A stretch of DNA of 64,000 nt from Lotus japonicus (Eukaryota; Streptophyta; Magnoliopsida; Fabales; Fabaceae). Every line of letters starts with the position of its first letter. The stretch's first letter is position 1. The position numbers were made by a program, and so were the translations under genes. Below, piece by piece: positions 21,901 through 32,181 of this stretch. The stretch is from positions 5,644,501 to 5,708,500 of the forward strand of contig NC_080042.1 of assembly GCF_012489685.1 (NCBI RefSeq), given 5' to 3'. The notes beneath the pieces were generated by a model that saw nothing but the letters and a program-made list of their open reading frames with translations, was not told where the DNA came from and did not search any database.

Positions 21901-23937
21901 TCTTAATGAAAAAAAAAAACAATTCCCTAATTCTTAAAACAAAACCACGTAATACTACCCCATCTACCCACTACTTTTCTATCTAAACCTTATATTCTCT
22001 CTCTCGTTTTGGCTCTGCGTCAGAGAGCAAGCAATTGATTATCTCCCACAAATTCTTGTTCATCTTTTGTTCTTTTTCACTGCAAGTTCCACACCAATTT
22101 CCCGATACCAATAGACACCCATGATGGAATATTTTAAGTGGAAGTGCTTTTGGGATAATTTTGAGGGTTAGGGTTTGTGCTCTAAGGAAGGAGAAGAATA
22201 TCCACTCCTGCAGAATTGTTCTTCCTATTTCATTGAGGTATATCTATCACTTATAAATTTAAAGAATGATATTATAGTATATGTTAGACTTGAGTAGGAT
22301 ATTTTTAAGGGGTTTGGGTACATAATTGGGGATTTCATAGTTGCTCACGGGAAGTACGACATAAGATAATTGTTGCTGATGGTTTGAAGTTGATTTTTGG
22401 TGTTCAGATCTGCCGGTTAGTCGTTCGTTTGGTTGTCGCGCTGTTGTAGAGAGCAATCGTGTTGGTTCTTCGTAACTGTGAGTGGTTTTCAACTGCTATG
22501 ACATATTTTTAACAGTCTTATAACTGATTTAATTACTTTATCATATTGCCTATTTATCTAAATTGGGGAAACATGTTTTTATATGTTTGACTATCATTCT
22601 TGAACTTTGAAAGCTGATTTTATGAAGTTGAGTTTGAGCATGTTTTATGAATTGATATGAGAAGAGAATGACATTGGTTTAATTTTGAAATTATGTGAAA
22701 TTGAGATTGTGAACTTGAAACGCTTTGATGAGCATTGAAAAGTTGATGTTGAAAATGTTATTTTGAAAAGCTATGATGAGCATTCGAAAACTGATTTTGA
22801 GACTGTTGATGAGACTTGATATGGTTTGAGGAACTGTTTTTTTGGGGATCCTTGATAGAACCCCGTAGCCGTTAGCGGAGGTAACGACCTAGGTGCACCT
22901 AGCTAGTTTGATTCCGGGAGGAGAGGGCTATCCGTTAGATGGAGCCGTCAGTGCATGGAAAGGGCTATCAACGAGATGTAGCTTCCCCCGATGAGATTGA
23001 TGAGATATGACATGATTTCGGGTGGAGAGGGCTATCCGTTACATGGAGCCGCCTCTTGGATAAGATAATCCTTAAGAGGAAAGGGCTATCAACGAGATGT
23101 AGCTTCCCCCGATGACACGATGTGACTTGAGAAAGGAAAGGGTTATCCGCTAGATGGAGCCGCCCCTATCAGAGAGGTCATCCCTTAGGAGGAGAGGGCT
23201 ATCAGCGAGATGGAGCCGCCTCACGGTTCTACACGTGTGACCCTATTACATTAAATTTCAGATTTTAAATGTCTTCATTTATTGACATGATTTTAACTTA
23301 TCTATTTGACATGATTATTTATGATCTTTTTGAGTTTCAGTACTTTTAGCATTGAAATGGTTTGAACAAATATTGTTGGTGATAGTGATTATCTAAACTG
23401 AGTTGAGAGCGAAAAAATCATGCCTCTAATGTTTCGCCTTCCTGTTCGTGGCGGTTGTTGATTGCTCACTAAGTCTTTGTGACTTACCCCATTCATTATT
23501 TTCCCTCCACAGATTCTCAGGAAACTAAGTAGCAGACTGTTGTCAGGTTCAGATCATTCGGCTCATTCGTTTATAGGCCTCATTTGGCAGGTGGTCATAT
23601 TTGTGTCTTTGTTGCTCTTTGCTATTCTGCAGCTATAGGGGAGTCTTGGGGAAATTCAGTTTGAGTTATTATTTATTGTTTTAATTTAAGAATTAGCACT
23701 TTAGTGCTAGATTTGGAATTTGTGTATTCTTGGAGTTCTAGTTATGATAAACTTCAATTGATATATTTTATTATTTTGGAGATATTGATATTACAAGAAA
23801 GATTCTTTTTTGTAAATAATAGTAAACATGTATAATTTTGGAAAATCATTTTGGAAAGTGGGTTTTGGTTAATAGGCTTGCCAGGCTAAGGTGATAGTCT
23901 GTGCGCCGGTCACGGCTTAGGATTTTGGGTCGTGACA
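21901..23937 (+). repeat. Partial LTR-like retroelement sequence
   Basis: The right edge reads GGATTTTGGGTCGTGACA, resembling the 3' end of LTRs of plant Ty3 chromoviruses, with the related motif CTCACTAAGTCTTTGTGACT upstream and a minisatellite in the middle. I could not find a TG start with a matching target duplication (expected AACTC), so the left boundary is open. The minus-strand ORF inside (22259-22492) has no recognisable domain. Confidence 0.4.
22905..23232 (+). repeat. 57-bp minisatellite, six units
   Basis: Units begin with (A/G)(A/G)AGGGCTATC and alternate between two forms. One continues CGTTAGATGGAGCCG, the other AACGAGATGTAGCTTCCCCC. Unit starts fall near 22920, 22960, 23028, 23082, 23140 and 23196, so the higher-order period is about 114 bp. 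The array is imperfect. Confidence 0.75.
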
Positions 23938-24689
23938 AACTCATACCAGAAAAGAGGGAGAGATAGGAGGTGGTGGTGAAGTGAGGTTAGGTGGTGAGGT
24001 AGTCTAACAAAAGTCTAAACCTCACTTATTTATACTAATAAATAGACTTGTCCTCCAAGTAACAATCTTTGTTATCTAAATCATCACAAAATCGGGCCAA
24101 CAGAAAAGAGTAAGCTGCTTAACACTCAGGTGTTCGTGGGTCCCACAAAACATATGAATATTCTATTGAGGTAAACATTAGAGTTGTATCCCTTTAAGTC
24201 AGCTTTGTGGTCCTTTAATCGGATCATAATTCGGATGTCTGTAGCCCAAGATATGATCATTTTAGTGTAGACTGTTCCGGATCGCAGGATTCGAGACAAA
24301 AATTTTGCAAAGAAATAATGACCCCGTTAGAGGCTGATTTGCGACTCTTTCTGAACATGAAAGATGTAGGCTTTGAGTTAGCTTTCCAACGATATATTAT
24401 TCGCCCTATTTGAGTATTTGTAGATCCAGATTAAACCTCTTCTAGCAAAACAGTCACAGAAACTAAAAGTGTAGAATTAAGCATTTTTCCATGAATAAAG
24501 CAAATAAGAACAAATGGTTAAAACATGGCTAAGTCATAAAAATTAAGCACAAAAGTGTATATAATGAAGCTTAGAAAGACACACATAAAGTGCATCAATT
24601 ATGCACTTACCAGAGGGTTATAAAATAACATAAATAAGCCAAAAAATAGAATCTGACACAATACGCAATTACAACTATGTATTATCAAT
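23938..24689. other. Retroelement-like non-coding DNA
   Basis: The sequence around 24180-24460 (including GAGTTAGCTTTCCAACGATA) resembles spacer DNA of plant LTR retroelements. No ORF, terminal repeat or RNA gene is visible. Confidence 0.3.
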
Positions 24690-25495
24690 CTTTTGTGATG
24701 TATGCGAAGTCGTCTTCGAAGTCGATGTCAATCTTCTGTGATGTCCCTGAGCTTGCAGGCAACACTTGTCCTAATGGAGTCCACAGTCCTTTGAAAATAC
24801 CTTGACTATGTTGTGCAATGTTATATTCGGATAACAAGTAGAGTTTGCAAGATAAAACACAACAACATGCAAGAATAGCGAAGAATTCTATAAAGTGAGA
24901 TTCCACGCACACCAAAGTTGTCCAAAAAATTGGGAATAATGTTCAAGTCTTTCGAGTTAAACCTTTTGGAGAAGCAAAACAGATCAAGTCTTTAGAGATA
25001 AACCTTTTGGAGAAGCGGAACAGATCCAACAGTTATGTCCTTCGCAAATTCGCTTTCAGTGAAGACCTTGCGATGGATACTAGCACCGACAGTGCCCGTA
25101 GGATCTTGAAATTCAAACTCAGATGAATGTAAGTGAATAACATGAAAACACGATATATGGTTACAAAAGGAGGAAGAAAAAAATACTTTGAGGGTAACTG
25201 TCGCAGCTCCGAACCCATTGGGAGTGCAGGATTTGATAACAGCGACGACGTGATCTACCTTTTCAGCATTGAGATTGTGAGTGATTGCGCCCAGAGAAGT
25301 TGCAGATCCGCCTAATTGCAGGGCTGAAATCCAATTGGAGTGGAAATCAGGATCGGTGTCATCTTGGAGGACGCGCAAGACAAATTCTTGAGATGGAAGG
25401 AGGGGTCCATCGGTGGTGGATCTGCAATGGGCAAAGGCGACTTGGATGGGGCCAGCGGTGTCAGGAATGAGAGGACGAGAGCCGGCAGTTGGGTT
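24690..25495 (-). pseudogene. Fragment of a homologous-recombination OB-fold (HROB-like) gene
   Basis: On the minus strand the first part (25495-25187) encodes a conserved approach (RVLQDDTDPDFHSNW) and the start of the OB-fold (VVAVIKSCTPNGFG...ATVTLK). After an 82-bp intron (25186-25105) come DPTGTVGASIHRKVF and KDITVGSV. Further down, near 24860-24780, a different frame gives TCYPNITLHNIVKVFSKD, the expected end of the OB-fold. HROB proteins recruit the MCM8-MCM9 helicase in recombination repair. The exon frame does not join cleanly at the intron, the two parts are separated by stops (KVYL then stop), and the N-terminus is absent. I read it as a fragment, not a working gene. Plus-strand ORFs here are shadows. 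Confidence 0.7.
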
Positions 25496-25561
25496 GGTTC
25501 AGCGTTTGCAAGGGAAAATGTTCATTTGCAACAAGGGAAGGAGAAGAAGAGTGATGGTGGA

Positions 25562-25640
25562 GTGAGGAGTAATGGAAGATGTAAGTATATTTATGGTGGA
25601 GTGAGGAGTAATGGAAGATGTAAGTATATTTATGGTGTAG
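25562..25640. repeat. 45-bp tandem duplication
   Basis: The unit GAGTGAGGAGTAATGGAAG... with TGTAAGTATATTTATGG occurs twice head to tail. A related AGGAGTAATGG motif recurs to about 25720. Confidence 0.8.
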
Positions 25641-25891
25641 GGAGGGAGGAATGGAGAGGGAGTAATGGGGTTGGTGGTGGAGAGTAATGGGGTTGGTGGT
25701 GAGGAGTAATGGTGGAGAGAGTTGGTTGTGCGAGGGGAGTGATTGTGGTTAAAAGGGGACTCTTATATTGTAGTTTTAATTAATGATATGGATGTCATTT
25801 TTTATAAGCATATATTTATGTCATTTTACCCATATATCTTTATTTTTTCTTTCACTTTATTTTCACTTTCTTTGCAACCAAACAATCTAAA

Positions 25892-26283
25892 TGTAACATC
25901 CTGACTTGACGACTGGTCTCACGGTAACAACACGAGTCTTTTCAGTGCGCTTTGTCCTCACTCGCGCACTTCCCGGGAAAACTTCCCAGGAGGTCACCCA
26001 TCACGATATTGCTCCAAGGCAAGCACACTTAACCATGGAGTTCTTATCAGTTGGGCTCCCGAAAAGAAGTTGCAACTTGTTGTCATGAGTAGTACCAATC
26101 AAATCTTTTATGCCCTCCTCAACTGTATAGTCCATCCCTATACAGTCTCGGAATACCTCTTGTTCGGGTGTGAGATCGGTTCATTCATGTGCCCCTCCGC
26201 CTAGAAGCCTGCCAGGAGTCGCTCCTTGTCCGTGCCTCAGCACCGGCGATCACTCCCCGCCCTCGTCGGCCCCGGGCGTCACA
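25892..26283 (-). mobile_element. Cassandra-type solo LTR carrying a 5S-rRNA-like promoter
   Basis: The 392-bp unit has TGTAACATCC...GGGCGTCACA ends and a perfect target duplication CTAAA (25887-25891, 26284-26288). On the minus strand it contains the 5S rRNA internal promoter: a box-A-like GTTAAGTGTGCTTG and the box-C-like GATGGGTGACCTCCTGGGAAG region (about 25985-26045). A 5S-derived promoter inside an LTR is the hallmark of Cassandra TRIM elements. No second LTR or internal domain is present, so it is a solo LTR left by recombination. Confidence 0.88.
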
Positions 26284-26976
26284 CTAAAAATCATCTCATT
26301 CTCTATTCGCTTTAGTTCATGTGAATATAGATGTATATAATAATTCTTTTTCCATTATTATTATCATTATCTCCTTTAAACAAACACAAAAAAAATAAAA
26401 AAAAATGGCAAAAGTGAAAATGGGTCAACGAGCTGCAAAAAGAAAAGAGGTGCCTATATCACGTGATGGGTGATACGAACTAAGACCATATACAATGGTT
26501 AAACAAAAAATGTTTTGTTTAACCCTTTCCTACCCCACTTTTTCTCTTCCCAACACTCCACATCATCTTCTATCTCCATTTCAACAAACTCTCAACAATT
26601 ACCCACTCCAATGGTTTTACTTAACTCTCAACACCCTACCCCACCACTCACCACTCACCCTACCCCACCACTTTTTTATTTCACATTTTTATTTAATTTT
26701 ATATTTTTGTTTTTATAATTACATAAAATTACAATTATTGATTTAAATTAAATTAAAACAATAAACACTTAACAATTTTTTTTTTTAAATATAGACTATA
26801 TTTTTTTTCTTAACTTAAAATGCAAGACAACAAACTAAGCATACAAGAATTTATTTTATTTTCTTAAAATAAAATGCAAGACAACAAACTAAGCACACAA
26901 TATCTTAAAATGCAAGACAAGGAAAAACTAAGCACACAACACACAAATAACGTAATTAGTACGATACAAATCATCT

Positions 26977-28269
26977 TCAATCCTGAGACATTCCAAACTT
27001 TGCCCAAATGTGCTTCACTAGATCTGCTTGCAGTTCATGATGAACATTTGAATCACGCAACTCGGATCTAGCACGCACATGATTTGCAAAAGCGGGTAAA
27101 ACCTCGATCGAGTATGGTTGCTGTGTAATAGATCCACCTTCCCCAGATTGCTCAAAATCGGTCCAACGTTGAGCATATGAATCTCGTTCATCCTCGACAA
27201 TCATATTATGTAATATGATGCATGACCTCATAATGATACTCAAGTCATCTATGTCCCACAAGCGAGCTGGTTCACGGATGATTTTAAAACGAGCTTGAAG
27301 AACTCTAAATGCACGTTCGATGTCCTTCCGACATCCCTCCTGAACTTTTGCAAATAACTTATCGGGTTCACTTTGAGGAAGTCTAATCGTTTTGACGAAA
27401 GTTGGATAAGAAGGATAGATACCATCGGCTAGATAGTATGCCATATTATAGGGACGTTGATTCACAAAGAAATTCACAGCTGGAGCTTTTCCCTGTTCCA
27501 CGTCATCAAACACTGGTGACCGATCTAGAACGTTTATGTCGTTCAACGTTCCAGGACATCCAAAAAAGGCATGCCAGATCCATAGGTCATAAGTTGCAAC
27601 TGCTTCAAGAATAACTGTTGTAGTTCCCTTATCCCCTCTAGTAAATTGACATTCCCATGCTTTAGGACAATTTTTCCACTCCCAGTGCATGCAGTCAATA
27701 CTCCCGATCATGCCTGGGAACCCCCGCATGTCATTAGCATGTAGTATTCTTTGCAGGTCTTCTTGGGTTGGTGCTCTCAGGTACTGTTGCTCATACAATC
27801 GTATGATTCCTTTACAGAATCTACGTAAACACTTTAATGCTGTAGTACCTCCAATTTTGATGTACTCATCGACCGCATCTGCTGCCACACCATATGCTAA
27901 CATTCGCATTGTTGTGGTACATTTTGCTAAGGGTGATATACCTTGTTTATTGGCTGCATCAACGCGTTGGGTGAAGTAGTTATCACTACTTGAAAGGTCA
28001 TCAACGATTCGAAGGAAAAGATGTTTTTGCATCCGGTACCGACGACGAAACATTGCATCATCATATGTAGGCTCATTGGCAAAGTAGTCGTCAATTAGCC
28101 TCTGGTTTGTCGTTGTATGATCTCTACCGAGATATTTTCTACTACGAGGTGCAGTATCTTCTCGAATTTTTCTTCGACGCTCTCTAAATCGGTTGAGTAC
28201 ATAAGCTTCTTCAATTTGACTATTTTGAATGTATGCTGCAAGATCAAAAGGACAATTAGATGAATCCAT
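26977..28269 (-). CDS. PIF/Harbinger transposase (HARBI1-like nuclease)
   Basis: 430 aa from the chosen ATG at 28269. An ATG 28 codons upstream is also in frame, but the residues from MDSSNCPFDL onward look more like the family start. The catalytic triad is visible as D192 (GSIDCMHW), D282 (LADGIYPSYP) and E318 (RKDIERAF). The N-terminal third is basic and helical, as expected for the DNA-binding part. The enzyme cuts TA-rich targets and excises the element together with the partner Myb-like protein, in the nucleus. There is no stop or frameshift, so it could still be active if expressed. Overlapping plus-strand ORFs are shadows. Confidence 0.92.
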   Translation of the reverse strand: MDSSNCPFDLAAYIQNSQIEEAYVLNRFRERRRKIREDTAPRSRKYLGRDHTTTNQRLIDDYFANEPTYDDAMFRRRYRMQKHLFLRIVDDLSSSDNYFTQRVDAANKQGISPLAKCTTTMRMLAYGVAADAVDEYIKIGGTTALKCLRRFCKGIIRLYEQQYLRAPTQEDLQRILHANDMRGFPGMIGSIDCMHWEWKNCPKAWECQFTRGDKGTTTVILEAVATYDLWIWHAFFGCPGTLNDINVLDRSPVFDDVEQGKAPAVNFFVNQRPYNMAYYLADGIYPSYPTFVKTIRLPQSEPDKLFAKVQEGCRKDIERAFRVLQARFKIIREPARLWDIDDLSIIMRSCIILHNMIVEDERDSYAQRWTDFEQSGEGGSITQQPYSIEVLPAFANHVRARSELRDSNVHHELQADLVKHIWAKFGMSQD

Positions 28270-28372
28270 TTTTTGTGAAATTTGAAGTAGATTGGAAGAG
28301 ATTTGGGATATTGGTACATCAATGGATCTATGAGTCCATATAAGTAGGTACATTGAATGGTGGTTGAGTGCC

Positions 28373-28870
28373 GGATTTGAAATAAGTTATCAACCAGAGT
28401 TAATTATCGGAAAGGGACAAGATTCGAATTGAGTGGTACATATTCAAACACAGTTACCCGAGAATTATTAAAGCCAAACACTACTGACTTGACACCACGG
28501 GAAAATTATTAAAGCAAACACTACAGACTTGACACCACTGGTGGATTTAAAATAAGTTATCAACCAGAGTTAATTATCGGAAAAGGACAAGATTCGAATT
28601 GAGTGGTACATATTCAAACACAGTTACCCGAGAATTATTAAAGCCAAACACTACTGACTTGACACCACTGGCAAATTATTAAAGCAAACACTACAGACTT
28701 GACACCACTGGTGGATTTGAAATAAGTTATCAACCAGAGTTAATTATCGGAAAAGGACAAGATTCGAATTGAGTGGTACATATTCAAACACAGTTACCCA
28801 TACATTAAAGCAAACATTACATAGCTGTCACCACTTGAAAATTATTAAAGCAAACATTAAAGCAAACACT
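28373..28870. repeat. 170-bp tandem repeat between the two Harbinger ORFs
   Basis: Units start at GGATTTGAAATAAG (28373), 28543 and 28713. Each contains TTATCAACCAGAGTTAATTA and a pair of AAAGC(C)AAACACTAC/GACTTGACACCAC motifs. The third unit is shortened. It lies in the non-coding centre of the element, between the divergent or collinear promoters of its genes. Confidence 0.85.
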
Positions 28871-28926
28871 ACAGACTTCACACCACTGACAAGTTTGACC
28901 GAATACAGACAAAGACTCGCTTGAAA

Positions 28927-30201
28927 TTAATTTCCAAATAGCTCTTTGGACAACTGCTCTAACAACTCTTTCTTACGGTCATTGAGATGCTCTTCCGAAG
29001 TTAGCTTTAGATACATACTAATTTTCTTAGCATTAGTCTTCTCTTTCATCGCATTAGTCTTCTCTTTAATCAATTCGTTAGTCTCTGCTTGCACCGATGC
29101 TATCTTGTCCAATCGTTCAAGCTCTTTCTCCTTGAATTGGATATAAGAATCCCACTCTTTGTCCACCTCCTCGTCGGCATCTTCTCTAATTTTCTTTTTA
29201 CTCTTTTTTTTAGCTGCCTCCCTACCCATTGGACGAGGAATTGATCCTATAGAGTTTGAGCCACTTGCATCACTGTCGTGTGATCTCTTAGATCCACTAC
29301 TTCTCGAGCCACTATTTCCTCCTACCTGACTACAAAAACGTGGTTGATCACGGAGAACGCGTCATTCTTCCATCAAAGTAAATTGACCAATCTTCCCACT
29401 TGCGAATAATTCCTGCGCTCTTGCGATAACATCATCCTCCGACCAACCGCTTCGGTGCTCACGCTTAGCGCTATCATAAGCGCCAATCCATTTACCCAGT
29501 CTTGTGTTCATATAATTCCAACGGTTTCGGCAGGTAACCCAATCGCGCGGAGGATCGAATGAGCAATGCTCATTACAATACTCAGCAATATCTCTCCAAA
29601 ATGTTTCTCCTTTCTGGTTTCTTCCGACAACACTGTTTGTTCCACAATTAATCCACCCACTAATTAGCACTAGATTTTGTGCAGTGTTCCATGCGGGTGA
29701 ATGGGCTTTTTTGCTCTTAGGAGTGATTTCATTGACTTCATTATCAGCTGAACCGCCACCAAGATTGACTTGTGTTGAAAATTCCGGAAATTCCGGTACA
29801 TCAACACTCGGAAAATTTTCAGGAACCACTGGCATATAACCATTAGACTGGGGTGTTTGAGATGAATATCTCACAGATCCATAAGATGGATGAGAGTTTG
29901 GAACAATTGATGACTGGTTAAAATTTTGTATGTTTTGAGGAGGTTGGTACGAATATTGATTTGGATCTGGATAATAGTTTGGATTTCAAGGACGTTGGTT
30001 GGAGATTTGATGTGGGACTTGATAATAGTTTGGATTTTGAGGACGTTGGTTGGAGATTTGATGTGGGACTTGATAATAGTTTGGATTTTGAGGACGTTGG
30101 TAAGAAATTTGATTTGGATCTTCATAGTTGTTGTGATTTTGGTTGTAAAATAGGTTGTTTGAAGAATTCTGGGTGTTGAAATGGTGATTGTTGGGATCCA
30201 T
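28927..30201 (-). pseudogene. Harbinger Myb/SANT-like ORF with two stops
   Basis: A single 425-codon frame runs from ATG at 30201 to the stop at 28927. It is broken only by TGA at 29986-29988 and TGA at 29362-29364. The N-terminal part is Asn/Gln/Pro-rich and has an internal 17-residue repeat (NPNYYQVPHQISNQRPQ). The middle holds a SANT/Myb-like trihelix segment (AWNTAQNLVLISGW, then TFWRDIAEYCNE and WNYMNTRLGKW). The C-terminal part is a long charged helix (KEKELERLDKI...). In this superfamily the protein binds the element ends and helps the transposase enter the nucleus. The stops would give truncated pieces; one downstream ATG could start the SANT domain. Confidence 0.85.
29990..30115 (-). 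repeat. 51-bp in-frame tandem repeat in the Myb-like ORF
   Basis: A 51-bp unit (GGACGTTGGTTGGAGATTTG... on the plus strand) is present two and a half times and encodes the Pro/Asn/Gln/Tyr-rich repeat. The last unit carries the premature TGA. Confidence 0.8.
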
Positions 30202-30679
30202 TTCAATACAAATGCTAATAGATAGATAAATAAGATGGTGGGAGAGATAATAAGAGAGTGAAAAAACTTGGTTTTTTTTTCTGTGTCCAAATCAAACGAA
30301 CCAAGTCTCTATTTATAGAGAAAAAAAAATCATGAATTTTGGTATAATTTTTTTTTTCAGAAAATATTTTTTTTGATGAAATAATTGAGTTCAAAAGATA
30401 AGGAAAAACGAAATCTGGAGCAACCAATCAGAGGAAGCCACGTGGCAGGAGGAAAAAAAAATTCTCTTTCCTGCAGCGCGCCTTGTCTGCGCGTGTTCTA
30501 CACACGCCTGCGGTGGCCACTGGCCTCGCGCCTCGTGGCACACCGCAGGCTCTTTAATTTTGTTGAAAATCTTCAACAATTTTTTTCTCTCTCTTCCCTT
30601 TCAACCAACTTCAACAACCACTAAACCCCTTCAACAAACATTACACAATCAATTCAACCATCCATTGTGGATGGTCTAA

Positions 30680-32181
30680 ATAGAGCAATTTGCAGATGTG
30701 TAAGAAAGGTGTGAAAGACAAAGTAAAAGAAGAGAGCATGGAAGAGGAAATTGAGAGAGATGGAACTCTGTTTTGTTGCAGTACGTGCATTCATGAAAGA
30801 GACTTGAATTTCATTTTGACAACATTCATAATAGTAGTTCAATGCAGACTTATTATCTGTCCTGCAACAAGAGACAAGGAAGCTTTCATTATATTAATAT
30901 TGACTCTTCTTAAAAGAGAAAAAGCAGGGAAAGGCCAGATTTGCACAGCAGGCAAAGACCGTGTAAGAAGAGCACACAAACTCTCCAAACGTGTCTAGTA
31001 CCTTCTCTGAACAAAAGCAAAGCCTCGAGAGGATCACAGCAGGCTCTCAAACAAGAAGCACTACTCCTCCTCCACTCTGCAGGTAACCAATCTCCTCTTC
31101 CTCTCTACAACTTCATCTTCTCCAATTTTCTCTTTTTGAGACAGCCAAGTGCTCTTTCCACTCTACAGGTAACCAAGATTTTTGTGGGCCTTGTGAACAG
31201 AATATTGGCTGGTATATGACATTCAGAAGAGGGAATTGAAAGGGATGGTAGGAAACATCTAAAGAACTGATATGGGTTAGTATATATATCTTTTTTAGTT
31301 TAAGTTACATTTTGTTAATAGAACAATATTTTTGTGGATAATTTTTTTTCCCACATCATTCCTGATGCAAGTTACAATTTTTTTCCCTTCACAAGTTTTG
31401 GAACAGTTCAAGAATGCACTAATAGCCATCCCCTAATTTTTAATTTTTTTTAATTATTTGTGTTATTTTCAGTTTTTGTTTAGTATTTAGTTTACAATAT
31501 TGTAATTAGAATTTTTTGGATGATGTTATTTTTATGGTTAGGTGAATATCTTAAACTATTTAAATTGATTTCTGTTTGGTGATAATGTTGGATTCAGTTT
31601 TGTGTTTGTTGGTAACAGAGAAAGACATGTATTTATTTGTTACAATGTAAGTGCGTTTGTACATACATAGTACATGTGTAGTTAATTACTAAAATAAAAA
31701 ATTTATATATGTTTGAGACAATGAAAGTGTTTTTTGCAATTACTCTCTTTATTAGTTTGTGCTCTTCGTTTGAAAAATTACACTGGTGAGAGTAAGAGCT
31801 GAAGTTACTTTCTTTCAATTTCTCCTTTTTTTGCCACTTTCATGCAACTCCAACCTTTTTGCCATCTTCATGCAAACATTTCTGAACATTATTAGTCCTC
31901 TCTCTGATTACATGAAAATGACTCTTGATTATGTGAATGACTAAATGTAACAAAGTTGATTCTGTCTCATCCAAAATCCTCTTCATGTTTTCATGTTTCT
32001 GATCACAGCTAGCTAGCTGCATTTGCAAAGTAACTGTCATTGAAAGAGTTCAAACCAGACAAGATTTCATTGAAAGAGTGAAGTTTTCCCATCTCAAGTC
32101 TTACCCATCTGATTCTCTTGGTTAAAATCCTTGTCTGAGACTGAAAGAGAGAGAGCTTCTAGTTCTATAGTCCCAACATCC
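30680..32181. other. Host 5' flank of the four-B3 REM gene
   Basis: About 1.5 kb between the Harbinger element and the REM start codon. Two leader-like stretches end in CACTCTGCAGGTAACC (near 31085) and CACTCTACAGGTAACC (near 31170), possible 5' UTR splice donors. A minus-strand 66-codon frame at 31840-32040 is helical but unrecognised. No other gene is supported. Confidence 0.4.

Larger units (their letters stand above)
26484..30676 (-). mobile_element. Nearly intact PIF/Harbinger DNA transposon (4.2 kb)
   Basis: Inverted ends GACCATATACAATGG and GACCATCCACAATGG (13 of 15 match) are flanked by the 3-bp duplication TAA (26481-26483, 30677-30679). Inside, both on the minus strand, are the transposase and the Myb/SANT-like ORF expected of this superfamily, separated by a tandem repeat. 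Transposase is open; the Myb-like ORF has two TGA codons. Target TAA and paired ORFs are characteristic of PIF/Harbinger. Confidence 0.93.

Noticed and set aside
25285..25687. Plus-strand ORFs with Gly-rich tails
   Set aside because: They lie antisense to the HROB-like fragment and extend over a 45-bp tandem repeat; no family signal.
25892..26283. A functional 5S rRNA gene on the minus strand
   Set aside because: Only the promoter-like and central parts resemble 5S rRNA. The unit has LTR ends and a 5-bp duplication, which fits a Cassandra LTR.
28373..28870. CRISPR-like array
   Set aside because: Units are 170 bp without unique spacers of constant size, and the setting is a plant DNA transposon.
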